DNA from: JANXXV01 sp038230275
GTDB taxonomy: Bacteria; Acidobacteriota; Terriglobia; Bryobacterales; Bryobacteraceae
NCBI GenBank assembly: GCA_038230275.1
Contig: JBBRNO010000055.1
Location: 1-36,205 of the forward strand
Direction of reading: 5' to 3'
Length of the DNA: 36,205 bases
The notes under the pieces: model-generated
Seen by the model: the letters and a program-made list of their open reading frames with translations, nothing else
Databases searched by the model: none
Told to the model about the DNA's origin: nothing
Position numbers and translations under genes: made by a program
Part shown: positions 8,488 through 14,967 of the stretch, one piece after another
How the letters are laid out: each line of letters begins with the position of its first letter
How positions within the stretch are numbered: position 1 is the stretch's first letter

Positions 8488-9204
8488 TTGCAATGGGCGA
8501 TCCAAGAGTTTGGCGAACGGTTGGCGATCACTACCAGTTTCCAGGCGGAAGGGATGGTGGTGGTGGATATGGCGGCCCGGATTTCCAGTAATATCCGGGT
8601 GATTACGCTGGACACCGGACGTTTGCCGGAAGAAACCTACGCGATGATTGAGACGGTGCGTTCCCGCTATGGCGTGAAGGTGGAAACAGTGTCGCCGGCG
8701 AGTGATGAACTGGAGGCGATGGTAACGCGTTTTGGCCCGAATCTGTTCTATGAGTCGGTGCCGTACCGTTCGCTGTGTTGCCATCTGCGCAAGGTGCGGC
8801 CGCTGGAGAGGAAGCTGCAAGAGTTCCGGGCGTGGGCAGTGGGATTGCGGCGGTCGCAATCAGAGACGCGGGAATCGTTGGGGAAAGTGGAAGAGGCGGA
8901 CGGACGGGTGAAGTTGAGTCCACTGGCGGACTGGTCAAAAGAGCAGGTTGAAGAGTATATCCGCGTAAATGATGTTCCGCGGCACCCACTTTACGCCAAG
9001 GGCTATTCCAGCATCGGGTGTGGACCGTGCACGCGGGCTACGCAAGCAGGCGAGGACGAGCGGGCGGGCCGATGGTGGTGGGAACAGGACGCCAACAAGG
9101 AATGCGGCATTCACTTTACGCCGGATGGCAGGGCGGAGCGGACGTTGGACGTGCTGATCCGAGACGTGCTTAGCGGCAACCGCACGAATATACAGAATGC
9201 ATAA
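8488..9204 (+). CDS. cysH: Assimilatory APS/PAPS reductase with 4Fe-4S cluster
   Basis: Reduces activated sulfate to sulfite with electrons from thioredoxin. It has the PAPS-reductase fold start (LAITTSFQAEGMVVVDM, LDTGRLPEETY). The cluster ligands are Cys97-Cys98 (LCCHLRK) and Cys178/Cys181 (GCGPC), and the C-terminal catalytic Cys206 sits in KECGIH (numbers from the TTG). The two Cys pairs define the bacterial/plant-type enzyme that normally uses APS; E. coli PAPS reductase lacks them. The start is unsettled. The frame is open from 8383 and residues before 8488 (SSYSHFDSVAPAELLQ) look coding, but there is no ATG or GTG. Candidates are TTG 8488 or a rarer codon near 8437-8443. The gene overlaps cysC by 8 nt. 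Confidence 0.92.
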   Translation: MQWAIQEFGERLAITTSFQAEGMVVVDMAARISSNIRVITLDTGRLPEETYAMIETVRSRYGVKVETVSPASDELEAMVTRFGPNLFYESVPYRSLCCHLRKVRPLERKLQEFRAWAVGLRRSQSETRESLGKVEEADGRVKLSPLADWSKEQVEEYIRVNDVPRHPLYAKGYSSIGCGPCTRATQAGEDERAGRWWWEQDANKECGIHFTPDGRAERTLDVLIRDVLSGNRTNIQNA

Positions 9205-9721
9205 GGGATTTACGATTTGGTTCACCGGCCTTTCCGGCGCGGGAAAGAGCACTGCGTCTGAGCGAGTCTACGCGCAGTTGAAAGAGGCCGGGGCGAAGGT
9301 GGAGTTGCTGGACGGGGACGTGGTCCGGACGCACTTGTCGAAGGGGCTTGGGTTCAGCAAGGAAGATCGCGACATCAACGTCCGGCGGATTGGGTTCGTT
9401 TGTGAGTTGCTTTCCAGGAATGGTGTGATTGCGATTGTAGCGGCGATTTCGCCCTACCGCGCGGTGCGGGAAGAGGTGCGCGCGACGATTCCGAATTTCG
9501 TGGAAGTGTACGTTCACTGCCCGATTGAAGTGCTGGCGGAACGTGACGTGAAGGGTCTGTACAAGAAAGCGCTGGCCGGCGAGATCGCCTCTTTCACCGG
9601 CGTCTCCGATCCTTATGAAGCGCCGGCGAATCCGGAAGTATCGATTGATTCCTCGAAAGAAGAGATTGAGGATAGCGTGGCGAAAGTGATGGCTAAGTTG
9701 AAGGAGCTGCACCTGCTGTGA
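9197..9721 (+). CDS. cysC: Adenylylsulfate (APS) kinase
   Basis: 174 aa. Phosphorylates APS to PAPS. The P-loop GLSGAGKST occupies residues 11-19. DGDVVRTHLSKGLGFSKEDRDINVRRIG is the APS-binding segment, and AAISPYRAVREEVR carries the conserved region with the Ser equivalent to the intermediate-site serine of the family. The C-terminal lid segment GLYKKALAGEIASFTGVSDPYE is complete. It overlaps cysH by 8 nt and the PHP gene by 4 nt (GTGA), so the three are one operon. Having both a 4Fe-4S (APS-type) reductase and an APS kinase suggests that PAPS is made for something besides reduction, such as sulfotransferases; one is encoded at 31200-32186. No ATP sulfurylase is visible here. Confidence 0.95.
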   Translation: MHKGFTIWFTGLSGAGKSTASERVYAQLKEAGAKVELLDGDVVRTHLSKGLGFSKEDRDINVRRIGFVCELLSRNGVIAIVAAISPYRAVREEVRATIPNFVEVYVHCPIEVLAERDVKGLYKKALAGEIASFTGVSDPYEAPANPEVSIDSSKEEIEDSVAKVMAKLKELHLL

Positions 9722-10560
9722 TCGATCTTCACAGCCACACCAGCGAGTCCGATGGGACTTATTCGCCGCGAGAATTAGTGACGGCCGCGGACTATTTGAA
9801 GCTGGACGCGCTGGCGATTACCGATCACGACACGTTTTCCGGATATGAAGAGGCGCGGCCCTACGCCGATGCCGCCGGATTGAATTTGTTGTGCGGGATT
9901 GAGATCAGTACGGCGTTGGGAAATCCGAAGACGAAGACGGTTCACCTGCTGGGTTACTTTCTGCATGGCGGCCCGTCGGCTGGGTTTCGCGAATGGGTTT
10001 TGAAAATGCAGGCGGCGCGGCGCGACCGGAATGAGCGGTTGGCGGAGCGGTTGCGGTCGCTGGGCGTGGAGATTCAGATTGAAGAAGTGAATGCGCTGGG
10101 GCGGAGCATGGCCGGGCGTCCGCACTTTGCGCGGCTTCTGGTGGAGAAGGGATATTGTAGCAGCATTCAGGATTCGTTTGCGAAGTATCTGGACGAATCG
10201 GCGCCGGGGTATGTGGACCGGGATGAGCCGAGCGTGGAAGAGGCGATCGAGCGGGTTGCCGATGGCGGCGGAATTTCGTCACTGGCGCATCCGATCCGAT
10301 TGGGGAAGCGGAATCATGCGGACGAAGATGAACTGATCGGGCAGATTGCCGGCTGGGGACTGCGGGCGATTGAAGTGTATCACTCAGACCAGACGGCGGC
10401 GGATTCGGCGCGGTATCTGGAACTGGCACGGAAGTATGGATTGCTGGTGACCGGCGGTTCGGATTTCCATGGCGGGAACAAGCCGTCGATTCAGTTGGGG
10501 ACGGGATACAAGGGGAATTTGGATATTTCGAAAGATTTGTTGGACGCGATGTTGGCTTAG
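9718..10560 (+). CDS. PHP-domain phosphoesterase (RNase AM / pAp phosphatase type)
   Basis: 280 aa from a GTG that overlaps the cysC stop. The polymerase-and-histidinol-phosphatase metal motifs are complete: DLHSHTSESDG (His5, His7), AITDHDT, the Glu of LCGIEIST, RPHFARLL, SLAHPIRLG and the closing GGSDFHGG. The closest known relatives by architecture are the stand-alone TrpH/YciV proteins. E. coli YciV is RNase AM, and a Chromobacterium relative hydrolyses 3',5'-adenosine bisphosphate (pAp). Because this copy is translationally coupled to APS kinase and sits beside the reductase, pAp removal, the job done elsewhere by CysQ, is an attractive inference. The sequence alone cannot separate this from an RNA-trimming role. 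Confidence 0.88.
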   Translation: MIDLHSHTSESDGTYSPRELVTAADYLKLDALAITDHDTFSGYEEARPYADAAGLNLLCGIEISTALGNPKTKTVHLLGYFLHGGPSAGFREWVLKMQAARRDRNERLAERLRSLGVEIQIEEVNALGRSMAGRPHFARLLVEKGYCSSIQDSFAKYLDESAPGYVDRDEPSVEEAIERVADGGGISSLAHPIRLGKRNHADEDELIGQIAGWGLRAIEVYHSDQTAADSARYLELARKYGLLVTGGSDFHGGNKPSIQLGTGYKGNLDISKDLLDAMLA

Positions 10561-10652
10561 CGATCTGCCAGCAGAGCCTTGATATTGGACTCGACGTCGG
10601 CTTTATCGACAATGCCTGCCCGATACGCCGCTGCTATTCTGCCATGCCTCAC
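10557..10652 (-). pseudogene. Possible 3' remnant of a minus-strand gene
   Basis: Reading from GTG complement(10650..10652), the frame gives 31 residues containing RIAAAYRAGIVDKADVESN and ending IKALLADR with a stop at complement(10557..10559), overlapping the PHP stop. The composition (regular helix, balanced charges) looks like the genuine C-terminus of a protein rather than a random frame, but nothing convincing continues upstream past the G/C tract at 10707-10722. It could be a decayed small gene, or chance. No family recognised. Confidence 0.2.
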
Positions 10653-10685
10653 CTGGAACCAAAGAAGACATCGAAGCAACGGAAG

Positions 10686-10735
10686 TTTCTGGAATTATTC
10701 TGTATTCCCCCCGGGGGGGGGGAATTCAGGAAAAG
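10686..10735. repeat. Imperfect inverted repeat around a C6G10 tract
   Basis: Six C (10707-10712) are followed directly by ten G (10713-10722). The flanks pair as ATTCCCCCC and GGGGGGAAT with four extra G between, and more loosely as TTTCTGGAATT against AATTCAGGAAA. It lies in the 204-bp gap between the convergent PHP and vapC genes and could act as a bidirectional terminator-like hairpin or mark the scar of a lost insertion. A ten-G homopolymer is also a likely place for a sequencing or assembly error. The rest of the gap holds only the possible remnant at 10557-10652. Confidence 0.5.
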
Positions 10736-10764
10736 TGGCATGATTGAGGACGCGTTCCGGGCCG

Positions 10765-11145
10765 CTATAGCTTTTGCGTTCCGTCGATCTTACCCAGGTT
10801 CCGGTCAAACGTGCCGAGCGGGAGATGTCCGGCTTTGCGGGCTAGATGCAGCATGAGGCAATCTGAGAAACCCAGTGCCGGTTTTGCCCGGAACAGTTCC
10901 AAAGCCGCTGCCACCGTCTCGGGATCCTGCAGTGTTAAGACATGGTGGTTAAGCAACATTTCAATTGCCTTAGCTAAGTCCTTCGGCCCCAGTTCATAGA
11001 CGCTGGCAAGTACCCAGGTGGTTTCGGCCAGAGCAAGCAGCGAAACCCACGCTCCCTTGGCGATAAAGCTCTCGGCTGAGACGACTTGACGGGAATCATC
11101 CCGGGTGATTAAGCGCACCAGAACATTCGTATCAATCGCGAGCAT
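10765..11145 (-). CDS. vapC: VapC-type PIN-domain ribonuclease toxin
   Basis: 126 aa. PIN toxins cut specific RNAs using acidic residues that bind Mg2+. All four are in place: Asp5 in MLAIDTNVLVRLI, the Glu of LLALAETTWVL, the Asp of LGFSDCLMLHLA, and the Asp of LGTFDRNLGKI. The start overlaps the 3' end of vapB by 14 nt, the standard antitoxin-toxin order. This is the last gene of a minus-strand run that begins at copD. Length and motifs are those of an intact VapC, so activity is expected; the RNA target cannot be read from sequence. Confidence 0.9.
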   Translation of the reverse strand: MLAIDTNVLVRLITRDDSRQVVSAESFIAKGAWVSLLALAETTWVLASVYELGPKDLAKAIEMLLNHHVLTLQDPETVAAALELFRAKPALGFSDCLMLHLARKAGHLPLGTFDRNLGKIDGTQKL

Positions 11146-11395
11146 AACGCTTCCGGGCGTAATTCCGGATGCCGGCTTTTAGATCATCGACACTTTTGGC
11201 TTGCGGTTTCCGAGCTCCGAACAGAACCTGATGAATGTCTTCGGAACTGAAACGGCTAGCGCGCCGAACAACAATCTTGCCGTCCACTTCTTCCCATTCC
11301 AAGATTGAGCCGGGGCCAATGCCGAGCTTTCGGCGAATGCCGGCTGGGACTGAAATCTGCCCTTGCCCGGTAACCTTTGAATGGGCCAGTGCCAT
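11132..11395 (-). CDS. vapB: VapB antitoxin with AbrB-like DNA-binding domain
   Basis: 87 aa. The N-terminal half is a SpoVT/AbrB swapped-hairpin domain (KVTGQGQISVPAGIRRKLGI, then GSILEWEEVDGKIVVRR), which binds the promoter DNA. The C-terminal half (SSEDIHQVLFGARKP, DDLKAGIRNYARKR) is the helical toxin-binding tail. It neutralises the VapC encoded immediately downstream with a 14-nt overlap and usually represses its own operon. Only 3 nt separate it from the ygfZ stop codon, so it may be read from the upstream copD-ygfZ transcript as well as from its own promoter; a TAATGT lies 5 nt before its ATG. Confidence 0.88.
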   Translation of the reverse strand: MALAHSKVTGQGQISVPAGIRRKLGIGPGSILEWEEVDGKIVVRRASRFSSEDIHQVLFGARKPQAKSVDDLKAGIRNYARKRYARD

Positions 11396-11398
11396 GCT

Positions 11399-12331
11399 TT
11401 ACATTACCACGGTAATGGGGTGGCCGTTGACCGTCAATTCCTTTGCCGCCAACGCATCCACGCGAACAATCGCCAGCGCGACTACTTTGCCCCGGCTGGG
11501 CGAGAAGGCAGCGGAGGTGATTTCGCCGGCATCTTTTCCCGCCGACTGCACCTTCGTGCCGGTCATAGGCGCCTCTTGTGTGTCGATTTCCAGCGATGCC
11601 AGCATCTTGTTCACATGCCCCCGCGATCTGACTCGCTCGACGATTTCCTGTCCCAGATAGCAGCCTTTGGAAAAGTGCAGCGCGTGCATCTGCTGCGTCT
11701 CTTGCGGGATGTGCGCCTCGGTGATGTCGAGGCCGTATTGGGGTTTGCCGTGCTCCAATCGAACCGCATCCGCTGCTTCGGCGTCTACTTCCACAACCCC
11801 GGCGGATTCCAGTTGCGCGATGAGATCGGGCTTTGTCTCGGGCGGGGTGAAAATGGAGAAGCCCGGGGAGCCGGTGCTGTTCACGCGAGCAATCCACCGG
11901 CTGCCCCATGGCAGGATGTCCCACGGGGAGGCGGGAATTGGGACATCGAGCGACGCCAGGGTTTGCTCCGATAGAGGTCCTTCCACATTGACCGTGGCCA
12001 GGCTGCCGGTGACGTCTTCCAGCGTTACGTCGTCGGCGATGATGAACTTGTCCAGGTGATCGAACACCTTGCGGCGCGTTTCCGGTTCCGTGTCGAGTAG
12101 GAACTCGTCAGGAAGGCAAAACAGATTCACATCGCTGAGGATGCGGCCTTGGGCGCTGAGGAAAAAAGCGTAACAGCCTTGGCCGGGCACCAATTGTTGG
12201 ACATGGTTCGTCGTCATTGCGTGCAGCAGGCGGGCACGATCTTCCCCGGTGGCGCGGATTTTGCCGCGGCCTGAAAGGTCAATCCAAGCCGCAGGTCCAC
12301 GGTGGAGAGCTTCATAGCCGGCGGTATTCAC
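11399..12331 (-). CDS. ygfZ: YgfZ/GcvT-family folate-binding protein (Fe-S cluster maintenance)
   Basis: 310 aa. YgfZ proteins use tetrahydrofolate in the repair or maturation of certain Fe-S enzymes. The diagnostic motif K-G-C-Y-x-G-Q-E is present in HFSKGCYLGQEIVERVRSRG. The N-terminal half has the folate-binding GcvT fold (WIDLSGRGKIRATGEDRARLLHAM, GCYAFFLSAQGRILSDVNLF). The frame stays open upstream to 12508, but that stretch overlaps copD. The GTG at complement(12329..12331) overlaps the copD stop by 3 nt in a GTGA and gives a correct family N-terminus, so it is chosen here. YgfZ could serve the 4Fe-4S reductase encoded at 8488, but that is only a possibility. Confidence 0.9.
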   Translation of the reverse strand: MNTAGYEALHRGPAAWIDLSGRGKIRATGEDRARLLHAMTTNHVQQLVPGQGCYAFFLSAQGRILSDVNLFCLPDEFLLDTEPETRRKVFDHLDKFIIADDVTLEDVTGSLATVNVEGPLSEQTLASLDVPIPASPWDILPWGSRWIARVNSTGSPGFSIFTPPETKPDLIAQLESAGVVEVDAEAADAVRLEHGKPQYGLDITEAHIPQETQQMHALHFSKGCYLGQEIVERVRSRGHVNKMLASLEIDTQEAPMTGTKVQSAGKDAGEITSAAFSPSRGKVVALAIVRVDALAAKELTVNGHPITVVM

Positions 12332-12774
12332 GATTGCATCCAGTTGGTAAGGAATCGGAGATAGGCCGAGAGTAATACGATGAGTCCGCCGGAAATTACT
12401 ACGCCGGTGGTCATGCGGCGTCTTCGCTCCGGAGTTACGGAGCCACTGGAGAGCAAGAACGACACTGCAATGACGTGCAACGCCAGCAGCATCTTGATGC
12501 CGAACCACATGTGATAACCGGGAGGAAGGTTCGCTTTCGTCACCAGATTGTAGATGCCCGAAACGATTAAGGTGAACAGGGAGAGGCGAAGCAGCGGGCG
12601 GAAGCGGTCGTTGACAGCGGCGGCAAATGCCGGGCGGGTTTCCGCAGCCAGAGCGCTAAGCGCGGGTGCAACCACGAGGCTGGAATACAGCAGACCTCCG
12701 ATCGCCGTGACAACCGAGATGAGGTGTATCCACCGCATCAAAATGCCTAAACTTGCGCTGGTGATTGGGTCCAT
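12328..12774 (-). CDS. CopD-like copper-resistance/import membrane protein
   Basis: 148 aa from the ATG at complement(12772..12774); an upstream ATG (12834) would add 20 Pro/Gly-rich residues and lies before the -10 box. Four hydrophobic helices are visible: ILMRWIHLISVVTAIGGLL, LLRLSLFTLIVSGIYNLV, MWFGIKMLLALHVIAVSFLL and GVVISGGLIVLLSAYLRFL. Conserved His residues (WIHLIS, ALHVIA) are like those of the CopD/YcnJ domain that moves copper across the inner membrane. It is divergently placed, 75 bp from a gene for a protein with two probable copper sites, which supports a copper role. It is the first gene of copD-ygfZ-vapBC. Confidence 0.78.
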   Translation of the reverse strand: MDPITSASLGILMRWIHLISVVTAIGGLLYSSLVVAPALSALAAETRPAFAAAVNDRFRPLLRLSLFTLIVSGIYNLVTKANLPPGYHMWFGIKMLLALHVIAVSFLLSSGSVTPERRRRMTTGVVISGGLIVLLSAYLRFLTNWMQS

Positions 12775-12780
12775 AACCCG

Positions 12781-12786
12781 AGTATA
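12781..12786 (-). promoter_or_regulatory. -10 box TATACT, probable leaderless promoter of copD
   Basis: On the minus strand TATACT is followed by six bases (CGGGTT) and then the copD ATG, so transcription should start at or beside the start codon. A TTGCAC lies upstream, but 24 bp away, too far for a normal -35. No ribosome-binding site is present, consistent with a leaderless message. The 75-bp divergent region also has to hold the promoter of the plus-strand cytochrome gene. Confidence 0.5.
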
Positions 12787-12849
12787 CAGGCCGGGGGCGC
12801 TGGCGCCGGGGTGCAAGGCCATGTAGACTGGCATTACGGAATAGAGACC

Positions 12850-14169
12850 ATGAAATATCTGGCACTTCTACTGGCACCGGCAGCATTGGTTGCGGCGCCC
12901 ACCTTCAGCAAAGACATTGCGCCGATTTTTATCCAGCACTGCGTAGGCTGTCATAAGCCGAAAGACATTGCACCGATGTCGCTGCTGGACTATAAGTCCG
13001 CGCGGCCGTGGGCGAAGTCGATTCGCGCGGCGGTGATCAATGGCAAGATGCCTCCGTGGTTTGCCGATCCGCGTCATGGTAAGTTCTCCAACGACGCTCG
13101 GCTGTCGATGACGGAGATCGAAACCATCAAGGCCTGGGTGGATGCGGGTGCACCCGCCGGCGATGCCCGTGAGATGCCTGCGCCGCCGGCGTTTACCGAA
13201 GGCTGGCACCTGGGCAAGCCGGATCTGGTGATCGACATCGGGGAAGACTTCAAAATTACGCCGGGTCAGGATGCCTACGAACATTTCACCGTGGCCACGA
13301 ATTTCACCGAGGGCAAATGGATTCGCGCGGCCGAGATTCTTCCGGGTAACCGGCGGGTAGTGCATCACGTTCACGTGATTCTGGTGCAGGATGCGGCCAC
13401 CATGGCGCCGTCGTCTCTGGAGGCGATGCCGCAATTGAGCAAGTTCCTGATCCATGAAGGAAAGCTGAGCCGGATCCGTATGGACGCTCCCGTTGTGAAT
13501 GATGCTTGTGCCGCCAATGCGCCGAAGCTGCCGAACCTGACAGGATTTCAGGAAGGTTCGCTGGCTGCGTTTCTGCCAGGCCGGCCGCCGGATGTTTTCC
13601 CGGCTGGCACCGCGAAGTGGATTCCGCCAGGGGCGAAGTTGGAATTTGTGATCCACTACGCGAATACGCCGGGCGAACGCCAGACCGACCGGACCAGCGT
13701 GGGCCTGTATCTTGCGCCGGGCCCGCCCGAGCAGGTGCTGCGGAGGATGGATCTGCGAAACTTCTTCATGCAGATTCCGGCGAACGAGCCCAATCAGGAA
13801 GTGAAGCGCTGCATCACCTTTGAGAAAGACACGCTGCTGTTGTCGTTCACTCCTCACATGCACTATCGGGGGAAGGATATTACGTACGATTTGGTACGGC
13901 CCAATGGCGAACATGAAATTCTGCTGGCTGTTCCGCGTTACGATTTCAACTGGCAACTGGTTTACCGCCTGATGGAACCGGTGCGAGTGGAGAAGGGGAG
14001 CACACTGATTGTGACCGCGCATTACGACAACAGCCCGAACAACGCGGCGAATCCCGATCCCGGAAAAGTGATCCGTTGGGGAGATAAGTCCGAAGAAGAA
14101 ATGATGACCAGCTGGATTGAATACCTGGACGTCAAACCTGCGCGCCCCGCCGAAGCTGCCCGCCGATAG
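12850..14169 (+). CDS. Cytochrome c fused to a PHM-like copper (type II, ascorbate-dependent) monooxygenase domain
   Basis: 439 aa, exported (signal peptide LALLLAPAALVAAP). A covalent heme site CVGCH (Cys31, Cys34, His35) lies in a compact cytochrome c domain (about 20-105). The rest resembles peptidylglycine alpha-hydroxylating monooxygenase. VVHHVHVILVQD has the adjacent His172-His173 expected for the CuH site. PHMHYRGKD has His336-x-His338 for the CuM site. EEEMMTSWIEYLD near residues 415-427 matches the segment that carries the CuM methionine in animal PHM. These copper ligands are a motif-level inference. Such fusions are common in Acidobacteria and annotated simply as cytochrome c; substrate unknown. 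The ATG at 12850 is chosen because it begins the signal peptide. Confidence 0.8.
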   Translation: MKYLALLLAPAALVAAPTFSKDIAPIFIQHCVGCHKPKDIAPMSLLDYKSARPWAKSIRAAVINGKMPPWFADPRHGKFSNDARLSMTEIETIKAWVDAGAPAGDAREMPAPPAFTEGWHLGKPDLVIDIGEDFKITPGQDAYEHFTVATNFTEGKWIRAAEILPGNRRVVHHVHVILVQDAATMAPSSLEAMPQLSKFLIHEGKLSRIRMDAPVVNDACAANAPKLPNLTGFQEGSLAAFLPGRPPDVFPAGTAKWIPPGAKLEFVIHYANTPGERQTDRTSVGLYLAPGPPEQVLRRMDLRNFFMQIPANEPNQEVKRCITFEKDTLLLSFTPHMHYRGKDITYDLVRPNGEHEILLAVPRYDFNWQLVYRLMEPVRVEKGSTLIVTAHYDNSPNNAANPDPGKVIRWGDKSEEEMMTSWIEYLDVKPARPAEAARR

Positions 14170-14207
14170 TCTCTGGTTGCGGCTGCGGTTACCATGGGAA
14201 TATATCC

Positions 14208-14966
14208 ATGACGGAAGTTCCCTCGGCCATCGTTGTCCGCGACCTGCGAAAGGTGTATGGCGCGAAGGCTGCGGTGGATGGTCTCAACCTAATTGTGCCG
14301 CAGGGTTGCTTCTTTGGTTTTCTTGGACCGAATGGAGCGGGGAAGACCACCACGATTCGGATGTTGATGGGATTGGCGCCGCCCACCTCTGGCACCATTG
14401 AACTGCTGGGATTGCCGATGCCGGCGCGTGAAGTTGAGATCAAAACGCGGATCGGCGTGGTGCCCGATGAATCGTTGTTATTCGACCACCTCACTGGACC
14501 GGAGTACGTGGAGTTCGTCGGGCGAATGTACCGCTTACCGAGAGACGTTGCGCGGGAGCGGGCGCGGGAGCTGATCGCGCTTTTCGAGCTTGACGGCAGC
14601 AGCCGCAAGCTGATTGGCGAATATTCGAAAGGAATGCGCAAGCGCGTGGCCATGGCGGCTTCCTTAATTCACCGGCCACAACTGTTCCTGATGGACGAAC
14701 CGTTTGAAGGCGTGGATGCGGTGGGTGCGCGGCTGATGAAAGATATCCTGATCGATCAGGTGCGGCAGGGCGCCACCATCTTTCTTACGTCGCATGTGCT
14801 GGAAGTGGTGGAACGGCTTTGTGAGCGGATTGCCATAATTCACGACGGCAAGATTGTCACCGAGGGTAACATTTCCGAGCTCCGTTCGGGATCAGAAAGC
14901 CTGGAAGATATCTTTGTTCGGGTAGTGGGCGCGGATCGCATGGGGGAAAGCCCGGCCTGGCTTTGA
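14208..14966 (+). CDS. ABC transporter ATP-binding protein
   Basis: 252 aa. Hydrolyses ATP to drive the ABC-2 type permease encoded next to it. Walker A GPNGAGKTTT starts at residue 40. The signature is the degenerate SKGMRKRVAMAASLI. Walker B LFLMDEPFEG has the catalytic Glu, and the switch histidine is in FLTSHVLEVVERL. The overall form (short subunit, GMRKR signature, EDIFVRVVG at the C-terminus) fits the DRI/NatA-type exporters. Only 1 base separates it from the permease gene and 38 bp from the cytochrome gene. Confidence 0.93.
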   Translation: MTEVPSAIVVRDLRKVYGAKAAVDGLNLIVPQGCFFGFLGPNGAGKTTTIRMLMGLAPPTSGTIELLGLPMPAREVEIKTRIGVVPDESLLFDHLTGPEYVEFVGRMYRLPRDVARERARELIALFELDGSSRKLIGEYSKGMRKRVAMAASLIHRPQLFLMDEPFEGVDAVGARLMKDILIDQVRQGATIFLTSHVLEVVERLCERIAIIHDGKIVTEGNISELRSGSESLEDIFVRVVGADRMGESPAWL

Positions 14967-14967
14967 C

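Noticed and set aside
10644..10856. 70-codon plus-strand ORF starting in the PHP-vapC gap
   Set aside because: It runs through the G tract and then antisense into vapC; no ribosome-binding site or domain.
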